A stretch of DNA of 64,000 nucleotides from JAOPZW01 sp963764585. GTDB taxonomy: Bacteria > Actinomycetota > Thermoleophilia > Solirubrobacterales > Solirubrobacteraceae. This document shows positions 39,973-48,358 of this stretch, one piece after another. The stretch spans positions 62,001-126,000 of the forward strand of contig CAVXTB010000003.1 of assembly GCA_963764585.1 (NCBI GenBank). The letters are read 5' to 3'. Both the position numbers and the translations under genes were made by a program. Within the stretch, counting starts at the first letter, position 1; every line of letters starts with the position of its first letter. The notes under the pieces were generated by a model. It was not told the origin of the DNA. It did no database searches and saw nothing but the letters and a program-made list of their open reading frames with translations.

Positions 39973-40376
39973 CCCTCCCGCTCGAGCACGACCACGGGGA
40001 TCTCGCGGTCGGTCCTGGTCTGGTAGACGTCGTAGTCCGGCCAGATCTCGGTCATCGTGCTCCACAGCTCGGGCTTCTCGTCGGGCGTGGCGATGCGCGC
40101 GTGGGCGCGGAAGCGATCGGCCTTGACCTGGAGCTGCACCTCCGAGTCCTCGGTGAGGTTGAGGTACCAGGCCGGTGGGTCGGGGGCGCCGCCCTTGGAG
40201 GCGACGATGACGTAGTCGTCGCCGTCGCGCCCGTAGATCAGCGGCGTGGTGCGCTGCTCGCCGCTGCGCCGGCCGGTCGTGGTGAGCAGGAGGACCGGCG
40301 CGCCGTTGCGCCAGTCGTGGCCCTCCGCGCCGTCGGTCTCGATGTAGCGCTTGACGTGTTCGGGTCCGAAGAGCAT
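39969..40376 (-). CDS. Deazaflavin (F420)-dependent nitroreductase family protein
   Basis: This 135-residue split-barrel protein matches the Ddn/FDOR-A family: 'GAPVLLLTTTGRRSGEQRTTPLIYGRDGDDYVIVASKGGAPDPPAWYLNLTEDSEVQLQV' is its diagnostic core. Such enzymes use reduced coenzyme F420 to reduce quinones or nitro compounds, which would imply an F420 pathway in the host. It is coupled to the MmgE/PrpD gene. Confidence 0.92.
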   Translation of the reverse strand: MLFGPEHVKRYIETDGAEGHDWRNGAPVLLLTTTGRRSGEQRTTPLIYGRDGDDYVIVASKGGAPDPPAWYLNLTEDSEVQLQVKADRFRAHARIATPDEKPELWSTMTEIWPDYDVYQTRTDREIPVVVLEREG

Positions 40377-40421
40377 GGCCGGCACGATACCTCCGCCGAT
40401 GCGCCGTACGATGGGCCTAGC

Positions 40422-41471
40422 GTGGGGGTCGCTCGCAACATCGCCGCGCTCCGGCGCGCCCGCGCGGCCGCGCAGCTCCTGCACCGTCCCGCGGCCGGCG
40501 GCGCGGCGCAGGTCGTCGCGCACCTGCTCGCCGTGCAGGCCCAGGACCTGCGCGCCGCGCGGCTCGCGCTGCGCGCGCGGATCGAAGGGCTGAGCGCCGT
40601 CGACGTCGACGCCGCCCTCACCGTCGAGCGCTCGCTCGTCGTCGCCTGGCTCGCGCGCGGCACCCTGCACATGGTCGGCCGCGACGACTATCCGTGGCTG
40701 CTGGCGCTGACCGGCCGTCACGGCAACGCCCGCCGGCTCGTGCAGGACGGCGTCTCGCCCGACGACGCCGAGCGCGCGGTGGCGATCGTCGAGCGCGCAC
40801 TCGCCGACGACGGCCCGTTGACCCGGCCCGCGCTTGCGCAGCGCATCGCCGCCCATGGGATCCGCACCGGCGGCCAGGCGATGCCGCACCTGCTCTACCT
40901 GGCCGCGCGCCGCGGCATCGTGCTCCTCGGACCGCTGCGCCCCGACGGCGCCCACGCCTTCGCGCTCGCGCGCGACTGGCTCGGCGGCGATCCGCCGCCG
41001 GTCGACCGCGACGCGGCGCTCGCCGAGCTGGCGCGCCGCTACCTGCGCGGCCACGGGCCGGCCGGGGCGGCCGACCTCGCCGCCTGGGCCGGCCTGCCGC
41101 TGCGCGACGCCCGCGCCGGCCTGAACGCGATCGCCTCCGAGCTGGCCCAGCACGGCGACCTCGTCGACCTCGCCGGGCGCGACGCACCACCGCACACCGC
41201 GATCCCGCCGCGCCTGCTCGCCGCCTTCGATCCCTACCTGCTGGGCTGGAAGGACCGCACGTTCGCGGTGCCGGCCAAGCACGCCAGGCGCGTCCATCCC
41301 GGCGGCGGCGTGATCCGCGCGACGGCGACGGTCGACGGCCGGGCCGTCGGGACGTGGACGCTGCCCGGCGGCAAGGTCGAGCTCGAGTTGTTCGGGCGCG
41401 CGCCGAAGGGCGCGCTGCGCGCTGAGGTCGACGAGGTCGAGCGGTTCGCGCGCGCGCCGACGGCAAGGTGA
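40422..41471 (+). CDS. Winged-helix DNA-binding protein (HTH_42 type)
   Basis: The 349-residue protein begins at GTG 40422 and shows the HTH_42/YcaQ-like layout: 'LLAVQAQDLRAARLALRARI', 'VVAWLARGTLHMVGRDDYPWLL', 'YLAARRGIVLLGP', 'LARRYLRGHGPAGAADLAAWAGL' and 'RLLAAFDPYLLGWKDR'. Members are relatives of the AlkZ/YcaQ DNA-glycosylase family, so a DNA-repair role is possible, though the actinobacterial branch is not characterised. It is divergent from the nitroreductase. Confidence 0.85.
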   Translation: MGVARNIAALRRARAAAQLLHRPAAGGAAQVVAHLLAVQAQDLRAARLALRARIEGLSAVDVDAALTVERSLVVAWLARGTLHMVGRDDYPWLLALTGRHGNARRLVQDGVSPDDAERAVAIVERALADDGPLTRPALAQRIAAHGIRTGGQAMPHLLYLAARRGIVLLGPLRPDGAHAFALARDWLGGDPPPVDRDAALAELARRYLRGHGPAGAADLAAWAGLPLRDARAGLNAIASELAQHGDLVDLAGRDAPPHTAIPPRLLAAFDPYLLGWKDRTFAVPAKHARRVHPGGGVIRATATVDGRAVGTWTLPGGKVELELFGRAPKGALRAEVDEVERFARAPTAR

Positions 41472-41571
41472 AGCGTGTGCAGAGCGATGCCAAGGCCTGC
41501 GTCAAAGCGTCAGGATCTCTTGCATGAAAGCGATACTATCTCCCGCGTAATAGCGACAGTCTGATCGGACC

Positions 41572-42855
41572 ATGACCGCTGCGCCCGCGCCCGCCTACGT
41601 CCCTCGCCTGGTCGATCGGCTCCTGGACGACTACGCGTCCCAGCTGCCGGCGCTCATGATCGCCGGCGCGCGTGCGACCGGGAAGACGACCACCGTCGCA
41701 CGCCGTGCCGCTACAACGGTCAGGCTGGACGTCGCCGCGCAGGCCGCGGCTTTCGAGGCTGATCCCGATGCAGCGCTGCGCGGCCTCGACGAGCCCGTGC
41801 TGCTCGACGAGTGGCAGGCCGTCCCGGGCGTCCTTGGTGCTGTGCGCAGGTCGGTGGAGGCGCAGCTGGCGCCCAACCGCTACGTGCTCACCGGATCGGT
41901 CCATGCCGAGCTCGACCACACGGTGTGGCCGGCCACCGGGCGGATCGTGCGGGTGTCGATGTACCCGATGACGGTTCGCGAGCGAGCCGGTGGCATCGAC
42001 GGCCCGACGTTCTTCGACAAGCTCGCCGGCGGCGACGAGTTGACCGTCCCGCGCGACGTCCCCGACCTGCAGGGCTACATCGAGCTTGCGTTGCAGAGCG
42101 GCTTTCCGACGGCGGCGCTGCTCCTCACGGGCGCGCCCCACCGCGCGTGGCTCGAGAGCTACCTCGAGAACCTGCTCACCCGCGATGTCGAAGCGCTGGC
42201 GACGACCCGCCCACGCGACACCGCGAGGCTCCGGCGCTATTTCGAGGCTTACGCGCTGAGCTCCGCGGGTCAGCCCGAGCACAGGACGATCTACACCGCC
42301 GCCGGCATCAACAGGATCACAGCCAATGCGTACGAGGAGCTGCTCGGCAACCTGTTCATCGTCGACCAACTGGCCGCCTGGGAGACCAACCGGCTCAAGC
42401 GGCTCGTCAAGACGCCCAAGCGGTACGTCGTCGAGCCCGCTCTGATCGCCGCTGCGCTGCGTCTCGACACGCGCGGGATCATGGGCGACGGCGGCCTGCT
42501 GGGGCGGATGCTCGACACGTTCGTCGCCGCGCAGCTCCGGCCCGAGCTGATGCTGTCCGACAGCCGGCCGCGGCTCTACCACGTGCGCACGCAGGGTGGC
42601 CGCGAGGAGATCGACCTCGTCGCCGAGCTCGGCGGCCAACGTGCGATCGGGATCGAGGTCAAGGCTGGCGCGGCCCCGGACGGCGCTGCCGCCCGTCACC
42701 TCCGATGGATGCGCGACAAGCTCGGCAAGGGCTTCGTGGCCGGCGTGGTCCTGCACACCGGCCCGCGAATCTACGCGCTGGACGACAAGATCGTGGCGGC
42801 CCCGATCGCCTCGATCTGGGCCGACGCGCCGGCTACCAGTGCACGCCCCTCATGA
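41572..42855 (+). CDS. AAA-type ATPase with DUF4143 domain
   Basis: The 427-residue protein has Walker A 'GARATGKTTT' near residue 32, a Walker-B-like 'EPVLLDEWQAVPGV', sensor 'YVLTGSVHAEL', and a C-terminal DUF4143 region with a nuclease-like end ('LYHVRTQGGREEIDLVAELGGQRAIGIEVKAG'). This family is common and often horizontally spread, and its role is unresolved. It has its own AT-richer upstream gap (41515-41560), and its 3' end overlaps the acyl-CoA reductase by 23 bases. Confidence 0.88.
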   Translation: MTAAPAPAYVPRLVDRLLDDYASQLPALMIAGARATGKTTTVARRAATTVRLDVAAQAAAFEADPDAALRGLDEPVLLDEWQAVPGVLGAVRRSVEAQLAPNRYVLTGSVHAELDHTVWPATGRIVRVSMYPMTVRERAGGIDGPTFFDKLAGGDELTVPRDVPDLQGYIELALQSGFPTAALLLTGAPHRAWLESYLENLLTRDVEALATTRPRDTARLRRYFEAYALSSAGQPEHRTIYTAAGINRITANAYEELLGNLFIVDQLAAWETNRLKRLVKTPKRYVVEPALIAAALRLDTRGIMGDGGLLGRMLDTFVAAQLRPELMLSDSRPRLYHVRTQGGREEIDLVAELGGQRAIGIEVKAGAAPDGAAARHLRWMRDKLGKGFVAGVVLHTGPRIYALDDKIVAAPIASIWADAPATSARPS

Positions 42856-44815
42856 GGTTCGCCATCGCCACCTGCTCCATCGAGGCCTTCTCGTTGGGGT
42901 CCTTCTCGCCCTTGGACGCGGCCGAGTCGGGGAAGACCTTGTAGGCCATGTGCAGGATCTGGTCGACGGCCTTGGGGGCCAGGGCGTAGGCGACCTCGCC
43001 GAAGGTGCCCAGGCGGGTGTTGATCTGCTTGGGCCGCGCGCGCAGAGCCTCGCAGACGAGGTCGCCGGCCTCGTCGGGCGTGATGGTCGGGAACTGGTCG
43101 TAGATCTTCGTCGGGGCGATCATCGGCGTGCGCACGAGCGGCATGTGGATCGTCGTGAAGGTGATGCCGTCGCCGACGACCTCGGAGCTGACGACGCGCG
43201 TCCACGCGTCGAGCGCCGCCTTGGACGCGACGTAGGCGCTGAAGCGCGGCGGGTTGGTCTGCGCGCCGATCGACGAGACGTTGACGATGTGGCCGAAGCC
43301 GCGCTCGCGCATGTGCGGCAGCAGGCCCATCGTCAGGCGGATCGCGCCGAAGTAGTTGAGCTGCATCGTGCGCTCGAAGTCGTGGAAGCGGTCCTGGCTG
43401 AGCGCGATCGAGCGGCGGATCGAGCGCCCCGCGTTGTTGACGAGCATGTCGACCGCGACGTGCTCGTCGAGGATCTGCGTGACGAGGTCGTCGATCGAGT
43501 CCAGCGCCGAGAGGTCGGCCGAGTACGCATAGGCGGTGCCGCCCGCGGCCTCGATCTCGGCCTTGGTCTCCTCGAGCTTGTCCATCGAGCGCGCCACGAG
43601 CAAGGGGATGCCGCCGGCGCGCGCGATCTTCAGCGCCGCCGCGCGGCCGATGCCGCTCGACGCGCCGGTGATGACGACGGTGCGGCCGTTGATCGCCGCC
43701 TCGAACGAGCGGTCCTTGTAGAGGTCGGGATCGAGCGTGCGCTCCCAGTAGTCCCAGATCTTCTCGGCGTAGCTGTCCAGCGGCGGGATGTCGATGCCGG
43801 TGCCCGCCAGCGCGCGCTCGGTGTCGCGGGTGTCGAACTGGGCCGTGAAGCCGAGGTGCCCGAGGATCTCCTCGGGGATCCCGAGGTCGGCGAGGATCTG
43901 GCGGCGCACGCCCTTCAGCGCGGGCAGCTGCAGCAGCAGCGAGCCGACGCCCTTGGGCAGCGCGTCGGTCAACCGCTTGTCGATCCGGATTGCCATGTGC
44001 GGCGCGTGGGCCGCCTTGGCGAACGTGTTGAGGACCTCGCCCGAGCGCTGGGACTTCGGCGCCATGAGATGGAAGGCCTGGCCGTCGAGCCCGGGCTGGT
44101 GGGCGATGTGGTCCATCGCCGCGGCCACGTAGTCGACCGGGACCAGGTTGGTGTAGCCGAACTCCAGGCCGACGAGCGGGAACCACTCGGGCAGCGCGTG
44201 GCGCGCCTTCTGCAGCGCCTTGAAGAAGTAGTAGGGCCCGTCGATCTTGTCCATCTCGCCGGTCTGCGAATGGCCGATGACGACCGACGGCCGGTAGACC
44301 CGCCACGGGACGCTGCACTCCTCGCGGACGATCTTCTCGGACTCGAACTTCGTGCGGTGATAGGCCGACGGGAGGCCCTGGCCCTCGTCGAACATGTCCT
44401 CGCGGAACATGCCCTTGTAGGAGCCGGTGATGGCGACCGACGAGACGTGGTGCAGGATCCCCGCCTCGAGCGCGTTGGCCAGGGCGACCGCGTTGCGCGT
44501 CCCGGCGACGTTCATGCGCTCGTTGGCCTCGTCGTCGGCGGTCATGTCGTACACGGCCGCCAGGTGGAAGAAGTGGTCGATCTTGCCGCGGTGCTCGTCG
44601 ATCCACGCCAGTTCGACGCCGAGGCGCGGCTGCGTGAGGTCACCGACGACGGCGGTGACCCGATCGCCACCGTCCCAGCGCTCGACGAGCTCGGCGAGCT
44701 TCTCGCGCGAGCCTTCGCGCACGAGCGCGTAGACCTCGCCCTCGCGATTGCTCAGGAGCTCCTGCACGAGATGGCGGCCGATGAAGCCCGTGGCCCCGGT
44801 GACGAAGTAGGTCAT
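42833..44815 (-). CDS. Bifunctional fatty acyl-CoA reductase (two fused SDR domains)
   Basis: The 660-residue protein fuses two reductase domains. The N-terminal extended SDR has 'TGATGFIGRHLVQELL', 'FHLAAVYDM', and Tyr-x-x-x-Lys in 'AYHRTKFESEK'. The C-terminal classical SDR has 'ITGASSGIGRAAALKIA', 'NNAG' and 'SAYVASKAALDAW'. Size and order match the mycobacterial and Marinobacter fatty acyl-CoA reductases (about 660 residues), which reduce acyl-CoA to aldehyde and on to fatty alcohol. A crotonase gene lies directly upstream in the same direction. The actual end product is inferred. Confidence 0.87.
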   Translation of the reverse strand: MTYFVTGATGFIGRHLVQELLSNREGEVYALVREGSREKLAELVERWDGGDRVTAVVGDLTQPRLGVELAWIDEHRGKIDHFFHLAAVYDMTADDEANERMNVAGTRNAVALANALEAGILHHVSSVAITGSYKGMFREDMFDEGQGLPSAYHRTKFESEKIVREECSVPWRVYRPSVVIGHSQTGEMDKIDGPYYFFKALQKARHALPEWFPLVGLEFGYTNLVPVDYVAAAMDHIAHQPGLDGQAFHLMAPKSQRSGEVLNTFAKAAHAPHMAIRIDKRLTDALPKGVGSLLLQLPALKGVRRQILADLGIPEEILGHLGFTAQFDTRDTERALAGTGIDIPPLDSYAEKIWDYWERTLDPDLYKDRSFEAAINGRTVVITGASSGIGRAAALKIARAGGIPLLVARSMDKLEETKAEIEAAGGTAYAYSADLSALDSIDDLVTQILDEHVAVDMLVNNAGRSIRRSIALSQDRFHDFERTMQLNYFGAIRLTMGLLPHMRERGFGHIVNVSSIGAQTNPPRFSAYVASKAALDAWTRVVSSEVVGDGITFTTIHMPLVRTPMIAPTKIYDQFPTITPDEAGDLVCEALRARPKQINTRLGTFGEVAYALAPKAVDQILHMAYKVFPDSAASKGEKDPNEKASMEQVAMANLMRGVHW

Positions 44816-44826
44816 CGCTCGGCAGC

Positions 44827-45594
44827 CTATACACCCGCGCCGGCTCCACCGCGGCCCTCGCCACCGGCGAAGCGGGCGGCCCCGGCGACCGCGTCGGCGA
44901 ACACCTGCGGCCCGGCCTGGGCCTCGAGCGCGAGCCCTTCGGCCAGCGGCAATCCGAGCCCGGCGATGGCCGCCCGGCGGTCGGCGAGCATCGTCTCCTG
45001 GGGGAACTTCGCGAGCCCCTCGGCCATATCCAACGCCCGCGTCAGGTGCTCGCCGGCCGGCACGACCTCGGTGAGCAGGCCCATCGCGAGCGCCTCGTCG
45101 GCGGGCACGAGCCGGCCCGTGAGGATGAGGTCGAGCGCGCGGCCGAGGCCAACGATCCGCGCCAGCCGCTGCGTGCCCCCGTCGATCAGCGGGACGCCCC
45201 AGCGGCGCTCGGGGAAGCCGAGCGTCGAGCCCTCCGCGGCGATCCGCAGGTCGCACCACAGCGCGAGCTCGAGCCCGCCGGCCAGCGCCCAGCCGCCGAT
45301 GGCGGCGATCGTCGGCTTGGTCGGAGTGCGCCGGGTGAAGCCCATCGGGCCGTCGGGGTCGTTCAGGCGCGGGGCGTAGGTCTCGATCGCCTTCAGGTCG
45401 GCGCCCGCGCAGAAGCTCACCCCGCCCGCCCCGGTGAGGATCATCACGCGCGCGTCGTCGTCGGCCTCGAACGCGTCGAGGCCCTCGCGCAGGCGCTCGG
45501 CCGTCGCGCCGTCGACGGCGTTGCGGCGGTGCTGGCGATCGATGGTCAGGACGGCCGCCGCGCCGACCCGCTCGTAGCGAACCTCGTCGGTCAT
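44827..45594 (-). CDS. Enoyl-CoA hydratase/isomerase (crotonase) family protein
   Basis: The 255-residue enzyme has the crotonase core: 'VLTIDRQHRRNAVDG', the oxyanion strands 'SFCAGADLKAIE' and 'AIGGWALAGGLELALWCDLRIAAEGSTLGFPERRWGV'. It acts on acyl-CoA thioesters in fatty-acid breakdown or related paths. It is transcribed just ahead of the acyl-CoA reductase, separated by 11 bases, which points to a shared acyl-CoA route. Confidence 0.92.
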   Translation of the reverse strand: MTDEVRYERVGAAAVLTIDRQHRRNAVDGATAERLREGLDAFEADDDARVMILTGAGGVSFCAGADLKAIETYAPRLNDPDGPMGFTRRTPTKPTIAAIGGWALAGGLELALWCDLRIAAEGSTLGFPERRWGVPLIDGGTQRLARIVGLGRALDLILTGRLVPADEALAMGLLTEVVPAGEHLTRALDMAEGLAKFPQETMLADRRAAIAGLGLPLAEGLALEAQAGPQVFADAVAGAARFAGGEGRGGAGAGV

Positions 45595-45650
45595 CGCCCG
45601 ACCCTAACGAGCGCGGTCGGGCCTCAGCGCTGGTGGTCGGGCAGCGGATC

Positions 45651-46385
45651 TCAGCCCACCTGGGCGGTGGGCCGGACGAGGATCTCGTTCAGCGACACGC
45701 TGCGCGGCCGGGCGACGGCGAAGGCGATGATCTGCGCGATGTCGTCGGCGGTGATCGCGGTAGCCGCGTAGAACTGCTCGACTCCCTGCTTGGTCTCACC
45801 GTGGGTGATGTGATCGGTCAGCTCGGTCGCGACGGCGCCGGGCTCGATGACGATCACGCGCACGTCGGGTTGAAGTTCCTGGCGCAGGGCCTCCGACCAG
45901 CCGTTGAGGCCCCACTTCGTCGCGGCGTAGGCGGCGTTGCCGGCACGGGCCGTCCGCCCGGCGACCGACGAGATGTTGATGAGGTCGCCGCCGCCGTCGC
46001 GGAGCTGATCGAGAAAGACCTCCGTGGCGGTCATCGTGCCGAGCAGGTTGACCTCGACCATCTGACGCTGCTCGGCACGCTGGTCGGAGGTGAACGGCGC
46101 CAGCAGCATCACGCCGGCGTTGTTGACGAGGACGTCGGCGCCGCCGAGCTCGTCCTTGACGCGCCGGGCCGCGGCGACAAGCGAGTCACGGTCGGTGACG
46201 TCGGCCGCGATGGCGATCGCGCCGTTGCCGAGCTCTTCGGCCAGCGCCTCGATACGGCCGGCGCGGCGGGCGAGTAGCGCGACGCGGTAGCCGTCGGCGG
46301 CAAGCGCTCGGGCTGTGGCCTCGCCGATGCCCGACGAGGCGCCGGTGATGACCGCGACGCGGCCGGTGTTGGTGTCGGTGCTCAT
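45651..46385 (-). CDS. Short-chain dehydrogenase/reductase
   Basis: A 244-residue classical SDR with 'ITGASSGIGEATARALA', 'NNAGVMLLAPF', Ser in 'INISSVAGRT', and Tyr-x-x-x-Lys in 'AAYAATKWGLN'. The C-terminus 'NEILVRPTAQVG' matches the SDR at 13839-14582. It is divergent from an XRE-type regulator with palindromes between them. Regulators of that kind often control such a neighbouring dehydrogenase. Confidence 0.9.
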   Translation of the reverse strand: MSTDTNTGRVAVITGASSGIGEATARALAADGYRVALLARRAGRIEALAEELGNGAIAIAADVTDRDSLVAAARRVKDELGGADVLVNNAGVMLLAPFTSDQRAEQRQMVEVNLLGTMTATEVFLDQLRDGGGDLINISSVAGRTARAGNAAYAATKWGLNGWSEALRQELQPDVRVIVIEPGAVATELTDHITHGETKQGVEQFYAATAITADDIAQIIAFAVARPRSVSLNEILVRPTAQVG

Positions 46386-46399
46386 GGGCCCACCATGGC

Positions 46400-46449
46400 A
46401 CCCGGCTCGACCGGGTGGGAGGCCCTGTCAAAGGGGCACCGACAGGGCC
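46400..46449. promoter_or_regulatory. Two palindromes between the SDR and the XRE regulator
   Basis: Acccgg-ctcga-ccgggt (46400-46416) and ggccctgtc-N11-gacagggcc (46421-46449) are perfect inverted repeats, in the 143 bases between the divergent starts. They are good candidates for the regulator's binding sites controlling both directions. Confidence 0.5.
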
Positions 46450-46528
46450 CCTCAGTGCCCGCGCGAACGGTCTACCGTCAGGGTTCAAGCCGTCCGGCAG
46501 AAGCACCCGTCCGGGGAAGACCAGGACC

Positions 46529-47410
46529 ATGAACGCCGCCAATGACATCGCAGAGTTCCTCGCCAGCCGACGGGCGAAGATCACGCCCCAGCAGGCCGGC
46601 CTGCCCAGCTACGGCAAGCGGCGGGTGCCCGGCCTGCGCCGCGAGGAGGTCGCGTCGCTGGCCGGCGTCAGCGCCGACTACTACCGGCGCCTGGAGCGCG
46701 GCCAGGTCAGCGGCGCCTCCGAGCTCGTGCTCGAATCGCTGGCCCGGGCGCTGCAGCTCGACGACGCCGAGCGCAAGCATCTCTTCGATCTGGCGCGCGC
46801 CGCCAGTCCGGTCGCCCCCATGCGCGCGAAACCGGCCAAGACGCGGGTGAGGCCCGTGGTGCAGCGCCTGCTTGATCAGATGCAGGCGCCGGCGCTGGTC
46901 AGCAGTGTCCGCTGTGACTACCTGGCGGCAAACGCGCTTGGCCGCGCGCTCTACGCCCCGATGTTCGAGAGCCCTGAGCAGCCGGCCAACAGTGCGCGGT
47001 TCACCTTCCTGGATCCCGTCGCGCGCGACTTCTACCCCGAGTGGGAGCGGCTGGCCTCGGACCTCGTGGCGGCGTTGCGCTCGCAGGCCGGCAGCAACCC
47101 CTATGACCGCAACCTGCAGGACCTCATTGGCGAGCTGTCGACGCGCAGTGACGAGTTTCGAGTCCGGTGGGCGGCGCATAACGTGCGCTTCCACCGGACC
47201 GGCACCAAGCGTCTGCATCATCCGATCGTCGGCGAGCTGGAGCTCAGCTACGAGACGCTGACGCTCGACGCCGATGACGGCCTGCGCATGGCGCTCTACA
47301 CCGCCGAACCAGACTCGGCCTCGCAGCACGCGCTGGACCTGCTGGCCAGTTGGACGGCAACACCCGACACGACCGAGCGAGCCCTGCGCGGCGAGATCCG
47401 CGAGCGCTAG
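46529..47410 (+). CDS. XRE-family regulator with MmyB-like ligand domain
   Basis: The 293-residue protein has an N-terminal XRE HTH ('RVPGLRREEVASLAGVSADYYRRLERGQVSGASELVLESLARAL') and a C-terminal MmyB-like domain ('LLDQMQAPALVSSVRCDYLAANALGRAL', 'HNVRFHRTGTKRLHHPIVGELELSYETL'). MmyB-type domains bind small molecules. The family is common in actinobacteria and typically sits divergent to the oxidoreductase it controls, as here. Two aldo-keto reductase genes follow on the same strand. Confidence 0.92.
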   Translation: MNAANDIAEFLASRRAKITPQQAGLPSYGKRRVPGLRREEVASLAGVSADYYRRLERGQVSGASELVLESLARALQLDDAERKHLFDLARAASPVAPMRAKPAKTRVRPVVQRLLDQMQAPALVSSVRCDYLAANALGRALYAPMFESPEQPANSARFTFLDPVARDFYPEWERLASDLVAALRSQAGSNPYDRNLQDLIGELSTRSDEFRVRWAAHNVRFHRTGTKRLHHPIVGELELSYETLTLDADDGLRMALYTAEPDSASQHALDLLASWTATPDTTERALRGEIRER

Positions 47411-47450
47411 GCGCCTAGCTCCCAACACGACACGAGAGGACCACAGGACG

Positions 47451-48350
47451 ATGATGCCTGCAACGACCCCTGCCCTGACGCTGAACACCTCCGCGACGAT
47501 GCCCGCCCTCGGCTTGGGCGTGTTCCAGAGCCCGCCCGAGGAGACCACCGCCGCCGTCGAGACGGCGCTGCGCGACGGCTACCGGCTGATCGACACGGCC
47601 GCCGCCTACGACAACGAGCGCGAGGTCGGCGAGGGCATCCGCCGCTCCGGCGTCCGGCGCGACGAGATCTTCGTCACGACCAAGCTGTGGATCAGCGACT
47701 ACGGCTACGACGCCGCGCAGGTGGGCTTCGACGCAAGCCTGCGCCGGCTGGGGCTCGACCACGTTGACCTGTATCTGCTGCATCAGCCGGTGCCGACCCA
47801 CTTCGAGGGCACCATCGGGGCCTACAAGGCCGCCGAGACGTTCCTCGCCGACGGCCGGGCCCGCGCGATCGGCGTCTCGAACTTCAGCCCGGAGCACCTC
47901 CGCAACCTGGTCGAACGCACCGACGTCGTGCCTGCGGTCAACCAGGTCGAGCTGCACCCGTACTTCACGCAGCCCGCGCTGCGCGAGGTCCACGCCGAGC
48001 TGGGCATCGCCACCCAGGCGTGGTCACCACTCGGCGGCGTCCTCGTCTACGTGCCCGGCGCCGACGCGTCGCGCGGCCCGCTGACCGACCCGATCATCAC
48101 CGGCCTCGCGGTCAAGTACGGCAAGACCCCGGCGCAGGTCGTCCTGCGCTGGCACATCGAGCACGGCTTCTGCGCGATCCCGAAGTCGGTCAAGCCGCAC
48201 CGTATCGCCGAGAACTTCGACGTCTTCGACTTCGCGCTGGAGGCCCACGAGGTCGCGGCGATCGACGCGCTGGACAAGGGCGTGCGCGGCGGCCCGGACC
48301 CCGAGCTGCTGAGCCCCGAGACGTACCCGAAGGTCGTCGACAACTCCTAG
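47451..48350 (+). CDS. Aldo-keto reductase (AKR5-like)
   Basis: A 299-residue AKR barrel. The catalytic tetrad is visible: Asp and Tyr in 'LIDTAAAYDNEREVG', Lys in 'VTTKLW', His in 'DLYLLHQP'. NADPH-binding 'IPKSVKPHRIAENFDVFDF' lies near the C-terminus, as in 2,5-diketo-D-gluconate-reductase-like enzymes. It reduces aldehydes or ketones. The substrate is unknown. The MmyB-type regulator directly upstream may control it. Confidence 0.92.
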   Translation: MMPATTPALTLNTSATMPALGLGVFQSPPEETTAAVETALRDGYRLIDTAAAYDNEREVGEGIRRSGVRRDEIFVTTKLWISDYGYDAAQVGFDASLRRLGLDHVDLYLLHQPVPTHFEGTIGAYKAAETFLADGRARAIGVSNFSPEHLRNLVERTDVVPAVNQVELHPYFTQPALREVHAELGIATQAWSPLGGVLVYVPGADASRGPLTDPIITGLAVKYGKTPAQVVLRWHIEHGFCAIPKSVKPHRIAENFDVFDFALEAHEVAAIDALDKGVRGGPDPELLSPETYPKVVDNS

Positions 48351-48358
48351 GAGAACCC

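Noticed and set aside
41572..42855. The AAA/DUF4143 gene as part of a mobile element or defence island
   Set aside because: No integrase, transposase, toxin, methylase or nuclease gene lies beside it, and the flanks are ordinary metabolic genes.
42596..45379. A 927-codon plus-strand frame opposite the acyl-CoA reductase and crotonase
   Set aside because: It is antisense to two genes with full catalytic motifs, and has Val/Asp/Gly/Arg-biased composition without domains.
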